The notes: generated by a model from the letters alone, not told the origin. A DNA stretch of 64,000 nt from Chitinibacter bivalviorum (GCF_013403565.1 NZ_CP058627.1:1860001-1924000); one strand, 5' to 3'; positions 51,685 through 60,035 are shown, counted from the first letter of the stretch. Made by a program: numbers and translations.

Positions 51685-51723
51685 TGGATATACCCCTAAT
51701 GCGTATCTATGCAGAAACCAACA

Positions 51724-52131
51724 CTACAAAAGCAGCCAAACCATTACCCCATAGCGGGCAATTTTACCAAGACTCAAATAAATCAATACCGCCAGCCAAG
51801 GCCAGCGCAACCAGCCCGCCAGCGCGCAGAGCGCATCCCCAACCACTGGCACCCATGACAATAAGAGGCTAATCGGCCCCAAGCGTTCGGCATGCCGTAA
51901 ATAAGGAGTTAAGCGACTTTGCTTGGGCGGGGCAGGCACACGCCAACCCAACCAGGCCGTCATAGCACCGCCCATAATATTGCCGATCGACACCACCAAC
52001 CACGCAGCCAACCATAGTTGCGGCTGGAAATGCAAAGCGGCGGCAAACACCGCCTCCGAATTACCCGGCAAAATCGTCGCCGAGCTAAATGCCGACAGCC
52101 ACAGCCCTGCTAGCCAGCTCAATGTCGTCAT
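51724..52131 (-). CDS. YqaA-like DedA/VTT-family membrane protein
   Basis: The product is 135 residues with about four hydrophobic stretches. It opens with WLAGLWLSAFSSATILPGNSE, matching the YqaA subgroup (short: SATILPGNSE), and has LLLSWVPVVGDALCALAGWLR. These small membrane proteins of the SNARE-associated/VTT superfamily may act in lipid handling. It starts three bases after the cyaY stop and is likely cotranscribed. Function is inferred only from the family. Confidence 0.85.
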   Translation of the reverse strand: MTTLSWLAGLWLSAFSSATILPGNSEAVFAAALHFQPQLWLAAWLVVSIGNIMGGAMTAWLGWRVPAPPKQSRLTPYLRHAERLGPISLLLSWVPVVGDALCALAGWLRWPWLAVLIYLSLGKIARYGVMVWLLL

Positions 52132-52134
52132 TGA

Positions 52135-52452
52135 TTAGGCAGCAAAGCCAAATGGTTCACCCGCGTGCGCACTGATTGCGGCGGCAAGATCGGCAAAAAA
52201 CTCACCATCACCGCGAGTATTCACCCAACGATCGCCCTGCAAGCGATAGTGATAACCGCCCGACTTGGCCGCAATCCACAATTCCTGATTGGCCGAATGA
52301 CGATTGACAATGACTTTGCTGCCGTCTTCAAACTCGATTTCCAGCACATTACCCGACAACAGCGGATCAACATCAAAATCGACCTCGTCCAGCGCAGCTT
52401 CAATCTGCGCAAAAATCGCATCGCTCTGATTCAAAAATTCAGATTCCGTCAT
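52135..52452 (-). CDS. cyaY: frataxin-like iron protein CyaY
   Basis: The product is 105 residues. The N-terminal acidic helix (IFAQIEAALDEVDFDVD) and strands GNVLEIEFEDGSKVIVNRH, NQELWIAAKSGGYHY and W in GDRWVNTRGDGEFF are standard frataxin features. CyaY binds iron and modulates Fe-S cluster assembly on IscU/IscS. It diverges from lptM across a very short gap. Confidence 0.96.
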   Translation of the reverse strand: MTESEFLNQSDAIFAQIEAALDEVDFDVDPLLSGNVLEIEFEDGSKVIVNRHSANQELWIAAKSGGYHYRLQGDRWVNTRGDGEFFADLAAAISAHAGEPFGFAA

Positions 52453-52502
52453 TGCCCTACCCTGCCATGTTAAAATGCAATTTTGCCACTGTTACTACTT
52501 TT

Positions 52503-52718
52503 ATGCGTGCGCTGATTGTATTTATCTTTGTTGCGATCTCTGCCACAGGCCTGCTCAGTGCATGTGGCTTTAAAGGTCCGCTGTATTTACCTAAACCCAA
52601 AGTCAGCCCACCCGCGGCAAGCTCAGCGGTAGCGAGCGCCACGACGAGTGCAGCCATTGCCAGTTCGACGCGCAAGGCGAGCCAGAGTTCGGCGGCCTCA
52701 GCAATTAGCAGCCAATAA
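52503..52718 (+). CDS. lptM: LptM (YifL) small outer-membrane lipoprotein
   Basis: The product is 71 residues from the ATG at 52503. A signal peptide ends in the lipobox LLSAC, and the mature part begins CGFKGPLYLPKP, the LptM hallmark CGxKGPLY. A Ser/Ala-rich tail follows. E. coli LptM promotes LptD oxidation and maturation. In most relatives lptM is followed by lysA and dapF; here a terminator and a convergent regulator follow instead. Confidence 0.92.
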   Translation: MRALIVFIFVAISATGLLSACGFKGPLYLPKPKVSPPAASSAVASATTSAAIASSTRKASQSSAASAISSQ

Positions 52719-52744
52719 AAAAGCGGCCAATGGCCGCTTTTTTA
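52717..52744. terminator. bidirectional terminator after lptM
   Basis: Stem AAAAGCGGC/GCCGCTTTT around a short CAATG loop, with T-runs on both strands. It serves lptM and the convergent Crp-type gene. Confidence 0.9.
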
Positions 52745-52758
52745 TTGCAATCAATACC

Positions 52759-53412
52759 TTAGAAACGCTCTGGTAATTTTTGGATAATAATAATCTTTTT
52801 ATTTTCCAAGCGAATATAACCGCCAAAGACCAGCTCTTTCAAAATACGGGCAATCATTTCACGCGACGAACCAACACGGTCGGCGATCGCTTGCTGGGTC
52901 AATGGCTGACTGACCATTTCCACGCCATCTTCGACAATCAGCATTGACTCAAACAAGGCGCGAACTCGACCATAGACATCGAGCAAAGCCAGGTTTTTCA
53001 TCGTGGTCGATAAATGGCGCACCATCGCAGCCAAGTTTTGAACGACCAAGTCTTTCACATGCGGCTCACGTTCCATTGCTTCGCGGAATTCTTGCTTGCT
53101 GAACATTAAAAAGCTCGAATCTTCTTCGCATTGGCAAGACCAACCACGTGGCTCATTGTCGATCAGGGAAATTTCACCCACGGCATCACCGGGCTCAACC
53201 ACCATAAATACAAATTCTTTGCCTTGATTATCGCTGGCAAAGCAGCGCGCACGACCTTCGATCAAGACATACATCGACTCAGCCGGATCGCCTTCGCGGA
53301 ACACAAAAGTGCCCTTGGCCATATTGCGTTTTAAACCTGTCGCCAGAATGTATTCGAGCTGGTCATCAGGAAAACCTTGCAACAATGGAATCGACTTTAA
53401 AACTTCTATCAT
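52759..53412 (-). CDS. Crp/Fnr-family transcriptional regulator, copy 1
   Basis: The product is 217 residues from the ATG at 53412, which follows AAAGGTG. The cyclic nucleotide-binding-like domain spans about 1-130 (GTFVFREGDPAESMYVLIEG, short: EGDPAESMYVL) and a C-terminal winged HTH has QQAIADRVGSSREMIARIL near 173-191. It lacks the N-terminal Cys cluster of FNR. The Arg-Ser pair that binds cAMP in CRP is replaced by text around EPRGWSCQ, so the effector is unknown. It is 40 bases downstream of a paralogue with the same KLPERF end. Confidence 0.9.
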   Translation of the reverse strand: MIEVLKSIPLLQGFPDDQLEYILATGLKRNMAKGTFVFREGDPAESMYVLIEGRARCFASDNQGKEFVFMVVEPGDAVGEISLIDNEPRGWSCQCEEDSSFLMFSKQEFREAMEREPHVKDLVVQNLAAMVRHLSTTMKNLALLDVYGRVRALFESMLIVEDGVEMVSQPLTQQAIADRVGSSREMIARILKELVFGGYIRLENKKIIIIQKLPERF

Positions 53413-53452
53413 AGGCACACCTTTAATTTATGAATTAGGGCTCACAAGCAGC

Positions 53453-54115
53453 TTAAAAGCGCTCAGGTAATTTTTTTAATATCAGAATTTTACGGCGACC
53501 TGTTTGCACATACCCGCCAGAAACCAGCTCTTTCATCACTTTGGCGATCATTTCGCGCGATGCTCCGACACGATCGGCCAAATCTTGCTGTGTTAATTGA
53601 TCATCAATCAACCAACCTTCATCTGTTTTCACCGCCAAACTCTCAAAGACATTGCGGACACGCCCGTACACATCTTTCAACGCTAAATCACTCACCACGG
53701 TGGTCAGGTGCTTAATCACCTCCACCGCTCGACGCAACATAGCGTCTTTCATCTGTGGATATGCGACGAGCAACTGCGCAAAATTGGCATTTGAAATCGC
53801 CAACACGACGCAATCCTCATCCGCCTCGGCCGATACTTGCCGCACTTCTTTTTTATCGGGATCAAATAAGGCCAAGTCGCCAAATGCAGCGCCAGGCTCC
53901 GCCAGGCCATAGACAAACTCGCGGCCAGAATCATTGCCATGAAATAACTTCAAGCTTCCCTCAATCAAGACATACAGATGCTCGATCGGCTCGCCCTCAT
54001 TAAACAGCAATACGCCTTTCGCAATATTACGACGAATGGCAATCGCCTCAACCTGAGCCAACTCTTCAGTCGAGAGCGAAGAAAAGAGTTCGATACTGGC
54101 TAAAATTGATCGCAT
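53453..54115 (-). CDS. Crp/Fnr-family transcriptional regulator, copy 2
   Basis: The product is 220 residues and is homologous over its full length to the next gene: sensor domain with LFNEGEPIEHLYVLIEG and PGAAFGDLALFD, recognition helix QQDLADRVGASREMIAKVM, and the identical end KLPERF. The cAMP-binding Arg-Ser pair is not evident and there is no Fe-S Cys cluster. The two genes probably arose by tandem duplication and may form heterodimers or regulate one another; that is conjecture. Confidence 0.9.
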   Translation of the reverse strand: MRSILASIELFSSLSTEELAQVEAIAIRRNIAKGVLLFNEGEPIEHLYVLIEGSLKLFHGNDSGREFVYGLAEPGAAFGDLALFDPDKKEVRQVSAEADEDCVVLAISNANFAQLLVAYPQMKDAMLRRAVEVIKHLTTVVSDLALKDVYGRVRNVFESLAVKTDEGWLIDDQLTQQDLADRVGASREMIAKVMKELVSGGYVQTGRRKILILKKLPERF

Positions 54116-54141
54116 AGATTTCTCTTATCTAATAGCCTGAT

Positions 54142-54516
54142 TTAGTGCTTCTTCGGTGCGGCGCTGGTAGCAGATGCCGCTGAACTAGCTGCAACCGATA
54201 AATCACTTAAACCTTCGCCCGACATTTCTGCAGGCGATAAAGTACCTGTTTTTAAATCAGGCGGCGGCGGAACAACATCGATTTTTTTGCTTTGCATGTA
54301 CTCGTTCATTTCTTTCCAGCCCGCAAAAATATCAGCTTTGGCGATACGCGAATTACGCTGATAGCAATCTTCCAATGATCGGCCACTGTGCCGGCAAGCC
54401 GCACCGATGGCTTTGCCGTTGGCTTTTTGCTTATTCGCCATTTCCAGCACTTGGTCGCAACCGCCGAGCATCAAAGTCAGCGGCAAGAGCAAAGCTATTG
54501 TTTTTAGCGCCTTCAC
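54142..54516 (-). CDS. small lipoprotein of unknown function
   Basis: The GTG at 54516 follows AAGGTG and gives 124 residues; an ATG at 54534 is the alternative. The signal peptide KALKTIALLLPLTLMLGGC ends in the lipobox LGGC. The mature part holds CRHSGRSLEDCYQRN, with two further Cys that could pair, and FAGWKEMNEYM. A low-complexity Ser/Ala tail ends in PKKH. I recognise no domain. It lies between a Tim44-domain gene and the regulator pair, all on the minus strand. Confidence 0.75.
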   Translation of the reverse strand: MKALKTIALLLPLTLMLGGCDQVLEMANKQKANGKAIGAACRHSGRSLEDCYQRNSRIAKADIFAGWKEMNEYMQSKKIDVVPPPPDLKTGTLSPAEMSGEGLSDLSVAASSAASATSAAPKKH

Positions 54517-54557
54517 ATGCACACCTTCAGACATGAAATCAAGGTAAATTGTAAGAC

Positions 54558-54600
54558 AAAAAGCCCATTAAGTCGCAATAACCTAACGGGCTTTTCGTTT
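54558..54600 (-). terminator. terminator after the Tim44-domain gene
   Basis: On the minus strand AAAAGCCCGTTA pairs with TAATGGGCTTTT around a 13-base loop, followed by TGTCTT. A T-run also follows on the plus strand. Confidence 0.8.
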
Positions 54601-54618
54601 TTTTGACAGATTTCAGCC

Positions 54619-55542
54619 TTAAATCTGCTGAATACCCGCCAACAACCAGCGTGGATCACCTTGCATCGGGCGTACAAAGTGCCAGATTTCTTTAAATGGC
54701 ACCGCAGGCGAATTCAAACTTTCGCTCACACGACCGGCAAATTCAACACTCGCCACCATGCGACCACCTTCATCAACAGCCTCGATCACCTGCAGATTCA
54801 ACTCAGGGAATTCAGCCAAATCTTGATTGCCACCGATTTCATCCTTGAGCTGGGCAAACAGCTCTGGCGTCATATAACGGCGCATTTCTTCTACCTGGTC
54901 GGGCGAATTCAAGGCTTGCATATGCAAGAAGCTGGCTCGTGCTTGGCGCAAAAATGCCGCTGCATCAGTGCCATCTGGCAAACGCGTGATTGGTGTTGCA
55001 GGCGCTGAATAGGTGCCACCTGCGCCTTGTCCAATCCGGAAACCACCGCTCAAATCCTGACCTTGCGGTGCAGATTGAAACGCGTGTGGTTGACTCGCTG
55101 GCGCTGCTTGCGCTGGGTTCATCGCTGGTACGCCGGCATAAGCATGTGATTGGGCCACAGGTTTGGTATTGCGACGACGCAGCAGCATGACACCACCCGC
55201 CGTTAATGCGCCGAGCAAGAGTAAAGTGCCCCACGGAATACCACCATCGCCTTGCGCCGAGCCCGAAGCATTATTGCCCAGCATATAACCGAGCAAACCA
55301 CCAGCCGCTAAGCCACCTAACACGCCGCCCATCATGCCCATGCCACTGCGTTTTTGCTGCGCTGGAACTGGTTGCATTGGCGCTGGCTGCTGAGGCTGAG
55401 CCTGACGTTGTGGCGCCGGAGCCGCCTGACGCTGCATCCCTGTCGAGCGCCCACCACCGATGCGTTTAGCCTCGGCAATGTGGCTGGCAAACAAGGTCGT
55501 ACTCATCAAAACCACCATCAAGGTCTGACTAAATCGAGCCAT
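54619..55542 (-). CDS. Tim44-like domain membrane protein
   Basis: The product is 307 residues. A signal peptide (about 1-25, ending HIAEAK) is followed by a Gln/Pro/Ala-rich linker, a Gly-rich stretch (GMMGGVLGGLAAGGLLGYML), a transmembrane helix near 105-122 followed by RRRN, and a C-terminal Tim44-like/MBA1 domain (about 190-307) with AAAFLRQARASFLHMQAL and HFVRPMQGDPRWLLAGIQ. Bacterial members are poorly understood. Membrane anchoring is inferred from the helix and basic stop. Confidence 0.88.
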   Translation of the reverse strand: MARFSQTLMVVLMSTTLFASHIAEAKRIGGGRSTGMQRQAAPAPQRQAQPQQPAPMQPVPAQQKRSGMGMMGGVLGGLAAGGLLGYMLGNNASGSAQGDGGIPWGTLLLLGALTAGGVMLLRRRNTKPVAQSHAYAGVPAMNPAQAAPASQPHAFQSAPQGQDLSGGFRIGQGAGGTYSAPATPITRLPDGTDAAAFLRQARASFLHMQALNSPDQVEEMRRYMTPELFAQLKDEIGGNQDLAEFPELNLQVIEAVDEGGRMVASVEFAGRVSESLNSPAVPFKEIWHFVRPMQGDPRWLLAGIQQI

Positions 55543-55577
55543 ATTAATTTCTATCCTTAAAAATTAAACCGCATTTT

Positions 55578-55694
55578 GTATGCCTACTTAGTGTGGGCAT
55601 ACGTGCACAAGTTCAATCATGGGCCATAAATAAATCATATTGGAGCACATACAATAAAGGGTATGCTTCACCAAACCAAGTGAAACATACCCTT
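55578..55694. repeat. two hairpins in the folB to Tim44 gap
   Basis: GTATGCC/GGGCATAC (55578-55601) and AAGGGTATGCTTCAC/GTGAAACATACCCTT (55657-55694, 15 bp with one G-U on the minus strand). The second lies just downstream of folB and may terminate it. The gap 55543-55727 shows no gene. Confidence 0.6.
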
Positions 55695-55727
55695 CAGGCA
55701 CATACCAATGCAGGTATCAAATTGAAA

Positions 55728-56087
55728 TTAGCTAGTGCGATGACCGCGTTCGATGGTGACACCAACCCGCGCCACATCTTTGAGGATGTTAAGCTTAGTC
55801 ACCGAAACCTTAATCCACGGCGCGCCAAAATCATGCAGCAAAATATGGGCAATGTGTTCAGCCAATGCTTCAAGCAATAAAAAGTGCTTTTCAGCCATGA
55901 CCGCGCGCAAATGCGTCACCACCTTATCGTAATCAATCGTATCGACCAGATCATCGCTGACACAGGCCCGCGCCGATGGCAAGCCGATCTCCAGATCCAG
56001 CTCCACCGCTTGCGACTGGGTGCGCTCCCAGTCATACCAGCCGATTACTGTTTCGGCGCGCACTTGCTGCAAATAAATAATGTCCAT
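55728..56087 (-). CDS. folB: dihydroneopterin aldolase
   Basis: FolB converts dihydroneopterin to hydroxymethyl-dihydropterin in folate synthesis. The product is 119 residues from the ATG at 56087 (MDIIYLQQVRAETVIGWYDWER; motif GWYDWER). Conserved residues include Tyr in IDYDKVV, EALAEHIA with the substrate-binding Glu, and Lys in IKVSVTKL. It diverges from plsY, as in E. coli. Confidence 0.95.
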   Translation of the reverse strand: MDIIYLQQVRAETVIGWYDWERTQSQAVELDLEIGLPSARACVSDDLVDTIDYDKVVTHLRAVMAEKHFLLLEALAEHIAHILLHDFGAPWIKVSVTKLNILKDVARVGVTIERGHRTS

Positions 56088-56189
56088 ATCGGATCGCCCC
56101 TCTGCCCTTGCGCTCACGTGGTTGAATCGTTTGAGGGCATTAGCAGATTAGCTTAGAATCAAAAGCTCATGATTGTAGTGGAATTCGGG

Positions 56190-56813
56190 ATGAACCTCAC
56201 CTTAGTAATTTTCATCATTGCCGCTTATCTGATCGGCTCTTTATCGTTTGCCGTGATAGTAAGTCGGGTCATGGGCTTGGCCGACCCACGCAGCTATGGC
56301 TCAAACAACCCCGGCGCGACCAATGTACTGCGCTCGGGCAATAAAAAAGCCGCCGCCCTCACGCTACTGGGTGATGCGCTCAAAGGCTGGGTCGCCGTGT
56401 TTATCGCCCAGCAACTTGCACCAACTTTCGGTTTAGGCGCTACACCAGTGTTTGAACAAACCATTGCGGCCGTGGCACTGGCCGTCACAATTGGCCATAT
56501 GTGGCCGATCTTTTTTAGCTTCAAAGGTGGCAAAGGCGTGGCCACCGCGGCGGGGATTTTGCTGGCACTCAATGGCTGGCTGGGTTTGGCAACTTTGGGA
56601 ATTTGGCTGTTCGTGGCGAAAGGCTTAAAAATTTCTTCGCTCTCCGCCATTGCCGCTGCGATTGCTGCGCCGTTTTTATGCTGGTGGCTATTGCCCGTAC
56701 CCGTCTATATCGCCGCCGTAATTGCGATTAGTGCTCTGCTCATTGTGCGTCACAAGCAAAATATCATCGGCTTGCTCAGCGGCAAGGAAGGCAAAATCGG
56801 CGAGAAAGCTTGA
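56190..56813 (+). CDS. plsY: glycerol-3-phosphate acyltransferase PlsY
   Basis: PlsY transfers acyl groups from acyl-phosphate to glycerol 3-phosphate, the first step of phospholipid synthesis. The ATG at 56190 gives 207 residues (MNLTLVIFIIAAYLIGS). Five or more transmembrane helices are present. Active-site loops are YGSNNPGATNVLRSGNK, SFKGGKGVATAAG and ALLIVRHKQNIIGLLSGKE (short: RHKQNI). An ATG at 56169 is possible but less likely. Confidence 0.95.
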   Translation: MNLTLVIFIIAAYLIGSLSFAVIVSRVMGLADPRSYGSNNPGATNVLRSGNKKAAALTLLGDALKGWVAVFIAQQLAPTFGLGATPVFEQTIAAVALAVTIGHMWPIFFSFKGGKGVATAAGILLALNGWLGLATLGIWLFVAKGLKISSLSAIAAAIAAPFLCWWLLPVPVYIAAVIAISALLIVRHKQNIIGLLSGKEGKIGEKA

Positions 56814-56830
56814 TGTTTTCCTAGCAGAAT

Positions 56831-56861
56831 AAAAAAACCGAGCACTAGGCTCGGTTTTTTT
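56831..56861. terminator. bidirectional terminator between plsY and smpB
   Basis: Stem AAACCGAGC/GCTCGGTTT with loop ACTAG and T-runs on both strands. Confidence 0.9.
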
Positions 56862-56874
56862 ATGCGTGCAAGAC

Positions 56875-57333
56875 TTAGCTCGATTGTTTAGTGTGGTCGC
56901 GCACAATTCGTGCTTTATCCCGCTGCCATTCGCGATCTTTCTCGGTTTGGCGTTTATCGTGTTGCTTTTTACCTTTAGCAACGCCGATTTCCAATTTGAT
57001 ATAGCCGCGTGTGAAATGCATATTCACTGGCACAATGGTATAACCCGCGCGATCAACTTTGATCGCCAGTTTTTCGATTTCGCGTTGCTTGAGCAGCAAT
57101 TTGCGCGTGCGTACGACATCGGGCAAGACGTGCGATGACGCATTAATCAGCGGGGAAATATGGCAACCGAACAGCCAGAAGTCGCCATTTTTATAAATCA
57201 CGTACGATTCTTTGAGCTGCACGCGGCCGGCTCGGATCGATTTCACTTCCCAGCCTTCCAGAACAATGCCCGCTTCGAGCCGTTCTTCAATAAAATATTC
57301 GTGAAACGCCTTACGGTTGTCGGCGATGACCAT
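56875..57333 (-). CDS. smpB: SsrA-binding protein SmpB
   Basis: SmpB binds tmRNA and delivers it to stalled ribosomes. The product is 152 residues. The OB-fold core has [19 protein letters not shown] and [13 protein letters not shown], and the basic C-terminal tail ([12 protein letters not shown]) enters the decoding site. No ssrA gene is present in the window. Confidence 0.97.
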   Translation of the reverse strand: MVIADNRKAFHEYFIEERLEAGIVLEGWEVKSIRAGRVQLKESYVIYKNGDFWLFGCHISPLINASSHVLPDVVRTRKLLLKQREIEKLAIKVDRAGYTIVPVNMHFTRGYIKLEIGVAKGKKQHDKRQTEKDREWQRDKARIVRDHTKQSS

Positions 57334-57394
57334 GCCGTATCATCCTAGTACTGCAAAAAGAAAGAATTCTATCACTCTCAAGACACTGCTGACC

Positions 57395-58339
57395 ATGAAA
57401 CGTATTTTTTGCCTATATACCGGCGGCACCATTGGCTGTGTCGACAGCCCCAACGGCCTCATACCCCAGCATGGTATTTTGCCAAAGTTAATTTCTGATT
57501 TGGCCTGTAGCCATATACCTTCGATAGAGGTGACCTTGCATGAATATGCACAGGCGCTTGATTCGGCGGCCATGACGCCGACCCATTGGCGACATATCGC
57601 CTGCGACATTGCCGAGCGAGTCAAGCACTACGACGGGTTTGTCGTGCTGCATGGCACCGACACGATGGCGTGGACAGGCGCTGCGCTGCATTGGCAACTC
57701 GAAAATATCCACAAGCCGGTGATTTTAACGGGCGCGCAACGCCCCTGGATTCATGCAGGCAGCGATGCGCCAGCCAATATGCAACTTGCCCTTGAAACTG
57801 CGGCGTCGGATATCACAGGCGTGCACGTGGCCTTTGGCGGTTTGGTATTACCCGCCCATTGCGTCAAGAAACTCGATGCCGATCACGATACGGCCTATGG
57901 GGCGCCCAACGCCGCGCACACCAACGCCATGCCGACGGATCAATTTGCACTGCGCGCAATTAATCCTGCCCTCAACATTCTGGCGCTCAAGCTCTATCCA
58001 GGTTGCGAGAATGCGATCGCCAGCATGATCCAAACTCAAACGTGGGACGGCATGGTGATCGAGAGCTATGGCAGCGGTAATTTACCCAGCCATGACGGTT
58101 TAACGCAGGCACTCAATGAGCAAGCCCAGCGCGGCGCCATCATCATTAATTGCACGCAATGCATTGCCGGTGAAGTCCGCCAAGGGCTCTATGCCACAGG
58201 CGATGTCTTTAACACTCTGGGCGCTTGGCCCGCCGGACGGCGTACGGTCGAAGCCGCAAGGACCTGGCTCTACACGCACCTAGGGCGCTCTGACAAAGAA
58301 GTTTTACGGCAGGCGTGGCAATCTGTTGCCAGTCTGTGA
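57395..58339 (+). CDS. ansA: type I L-asparaginase
   Basis: The product is 314 residues from the ATG at 57395. The first catalytic threonine lies in YTGGTIG near residue 12 and the second in VLHGTDTMAWTGAAL near 85-90. No signal peptide is present, so it is probably the cytoplasmic type I enzyme; its length is slightly short of E. coli AnsA (338). It hydrolyses asparagine to aspartate and ammonia. Upstream in-frame codons overlap smpB and were discarded. Confidence 0.92.
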   Translation: MKRIFCLYTGGTIGCVDSPNGLIPQHGILPKLISDLACSHIPSIEVTLHEYAQALDSAAMTPTHWRHIACDIAERVKHYDGFVVLHGTDTMAWTGAALHWQLENIHKPVILTGAQRPWIHAGSDAPANMQLALETAASDITGVHVAFGGLVLPAHCVKKLDADHDTAYGAPNAAHTNAMPTDQFALRAINPALNILALKLYPGCENAIASMIQTQTWDGMVIESYGSGNLPSHDGLTQALNEQAQRGAIIINCTQCIAGEVRQGLYATGDVFNTLGAWPAGRRTVEAARTWLYTHLGRSDKEVLRQAWQSVASL

Positions 58340-58426
58340 TATAGTCGCGGCCTGTTGTGATTTGGCGCTCGCTAAATTGCAACGCCACGATTCTTTGCTG
58401 TGATTTTTCACATTAAAGGCTTCGAC

Positions 58427-58521
58427 GGCGGGTCTCCCCGCATAGCTAGAAGGTGAACCTGGTCAGGTCCGGAAGGAAGCAGCCACAGCTTTTGATGCTA
58501 GTGCCGGGGGTCGGGCTCGCC
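58427..58521 (+). ncRNA. ffs: 4.5S / signal recognition particle RNA
   Basis: The conserved SRP domain IV core is exact: GGTCAGGTCCGGAAGGAAGC around 58461-58480, with the GGAA tetraloop and the Ffh-binding asymmetric loop. The flanks GGCGGGTCTCCCC and GGGGTCGGGCTCGCC fold back to form the long helix. Ends are estimated from this pairing, about 95 nt. It lies 88 bases after the asparaginase gene and is transcribed on the plus strand. Confidence 0.93.
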
Positions 58522-58751
58522 ACCTCTCCCTTTGTTTTCATCCGATTTGCAGTTTTACAGCCAATATACGTCGGCATGTATTCGCACGCATATAAGCATT
58601 TAAAAGCCTTTGCGCTCAATACCCCTGCAAGACTCTCCATCATCTATTCGCACCTTACGATTTATTGCGCCACATCAAAGCGGTAGCCGCCACAAAAGCG
58701 CACTATTCGTTTCGCAAGCTGATGCTTCGTGTATCTCCAGTGGTCATTGAG

Positions 58752-58779
58752 CGCCGATCTTTTGATCGGCGTTTTTTTT
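58752..58779 (+). terminator. strong intrinsic terminator
   Basis: Stem CGCCGATC/GATCGGCG with loop TTTT, followed by eight T. Confidence 0.93.
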
Positions 58780-58790
58780 CGCCTAATTTC

Positions 58791-58819
58791 TTGTTTCTTG
58801 CCTCTCCCCACTGCATAAT
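58791..58819 (+). promoter_or_regulatory. yciB promoter
   Basis: TTGTTT (58791-58796), 17 bases, CATAAT (58814-58819), 29 bases before the yciB ATG and just after a terminator. Confidence 0.55.
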
Positions 58820-58848
58820 CGCCCGACTAATTCTTGGCGAGCCCGCAG

Positions 58849-59409
58849 ATGAAATTTCTTTTCGACCTCTTTCCTATCCTCTTGTTTTTTGGCGCATATA
58901 GCTACACCGATGACATTTTCTTTGCCACGGGTGTAACGATTGCCGCGACTATTGCACAAGTGGCCTATTGCTGGATTCGCCATCGTCATGTCGACAAAAT
59001 GCTGTGGATTAGTTTGGTCCTGATTACGGTGATGGGTGGGCTCACGATTATTTTCCACAACAAACAATTCATCATGTGGAAACCGACCGTGCTGTACTGG
59101 CTATTTAGCGTGGTTTTGCTGGGCGCTTGGCACCTTAAACAAAACAACCTAATCGAAAAATTAATGGGTGGTTCGATGGAGCTGCCGCGTCCGATCTGGA
59201 CCAATGTCATGTACGCCTGGGTCTTGTTTTTTCTGATTATGGGCGCACTTAATATCTATGTTTTTCACACCTTCTCTGAAGCACTGTGGGTGAAATTCAA
59301 AGTGTTTGGTACTTTGGTACTGACTTTGGTCTTCGTTGTGGCGCAAAGTGTTTATTTATCCAAACACATCGTGCCCGAGCAAGATGAAAAACCCACCGAT
59401 TCTGAATAA
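58849..59409 (+). CDS. yciB: inner-membrane septation / cell-envelope protein YciB
   Basis: The product is 186 residues from the ATG at 58849. About five transmembrane helices are present. It begins MKFLFDLFPILLFFGAY, has FIMWKPTVLYWLF and MGGSMELPRPIW, all family signatures. YciB is linked to cell envelope synthesis and division. It heads the yciB-yciI-bolA-ppiC set, an order seen in Neisseria and relatives. Confidence 0.94.
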   Translation: MKFLFDLFPILLFFGAYSYTDDIFFATGVTIAATIAQVAYCWIRHRHVDKMLWISLVLITVMGGLTIIFHNKQFIMWKPTVLYWLFSVVLLGAWHLKQNNLIEKLMGGSMELPRPIWTNVMYAWVLFFLIMGALNIYVFHTFSEALWVKFKVFGTLVLTLVFVVAQSVYLSKHIVPEQDEKPTDSE

Positions 59410-59425
59410 AAAATAAGGAATTTGT

Positions 59426-59728
59426 ATGCCTTTATATGCCATCATTGGCACCGATAAAGCAGACTCGCTGGCCGATCGCCTCGCAGTACGCCCAGCGCAT
59501 TTGGCTCGGATGGAAATCCTAAAAAATGAAGGTCGTTTGATTTTAGCCGGCCCGTTTCCTGCGATCGATCATGTCGATCCAGGCCCGGCCGGGTTTAGTG
59601 GCAGCCTGATTGTGGCGGAATTTGCCAGCCTTTCAGAGGCGCAAAGCTGGGCCAGTGAAGACCCTTACACCACAAATGGCATTTTTACCGAAGTCGTGGT
59701 AAAACCCTTCCGTCATGTTTTACCTTAA
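59426..59728 (+). CDS. yciI: YciI family protein
   Basis: The product is 100 residues, a ferredoxin-like fold related to the ABM/EthD group. It has RPAHLARMEILKNEGRLILAGP (short: HLARMEIL, with the conserved His) and FASLSEAQSWASEDPY. The conserved His-Asp pair is present. Enzymatic activity of most YciI proteins is unknown. It starts 16 bases after yciB, after AAGGA. Confidence 0.92.
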   Translation: MPLYAIIGTDKADSLADRLAVRPAHLARMEILKNEGRLILAGPFPAIDHVDPGPAGFSGSLIVAEFASLSEAQSWASEDPYTTNGIFTEVVVKPFRHVLP

Positions 59729-59740
59729 GAGTCTGGTATC

Positions 59741-60004
59741 ATGAGCATCGCCGAAGAAATCCGCGCCCGTTTGAGTGCCTTAAACGCTGAAAGCATTGAG
59801 CTTTTTGACGATAGCGCCTCACACGCTGGCCACGCTGGCGCAGCCGGCGGCGGTGGGCATTTTGAATTAACCGTCGTATCGAACGAGTTTGTCGGCAAAA
59901 AGTCATTGGAGCGGCACCGGATGGTGTACCAACCTTTAGCTGACTTGATTCCGCATCGCATACACGCCCTCAGTATCCGCGCTTTAACACCGGATGAATT
60001 TTGA
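59741..60004 (+). CDS. bolA: BolA/IbaG family protein
   Basis: The product is 87 residues. The BolA fold has IEEIRARLSAL-type first helix, a conserved His in GGGGHFELTVVS, FVGKKSLERHRMVYQPL and the final helix HRIHALSIRALTP. The His-rich loop DDSASHAGHAGAAGG between strands is slightly longer than in IbaG. BolA proteins partner with monothiol glutaredoxins in Fe-S handling. It overlaps no gene and is 12 bases after yciI. Confidence 0.94.
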   Translation: MSIAEEIRARLSALNAESIELFDDSASHAGHAGAAGGGGHFELTVVSNEFVGKKSLERHRMVYQPLADLIPHRIHALSIRALTPDEF

Positions 60005-60035
60005 TTTAGCTGTTTTTATTTACGAAGGAAATCGA

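Larger units (their letters stand above)
58522..58848. other. 327-base intergenic stretch without a gene
   Basis: Between the SRP RNA and yciB. It contains a strong terminator (58752-58779) and the yciB promoter (58791-58819). I see no protein gene, tRNA or repeat in 58522-58751. The terminator lies about 230 bases beyond the SRP RNA, so either the RNA precursor is long and trimmed or an unrecognised small RNA lies in between. Confidence 0.6.

Noticed and set aside
51067-51699. 210-codon open frame on the plus strand opposite bepA
   Set aside because: Shadow of the M48 protease gene; composition is Arg/His-rich with no recognisable domain.
55593-55880. 95-codon open frame on the plus strand over the folB 3' end
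   Set aside because: Overlaps folB and two hairpins; the second half is the complement of conserved folB sequence.
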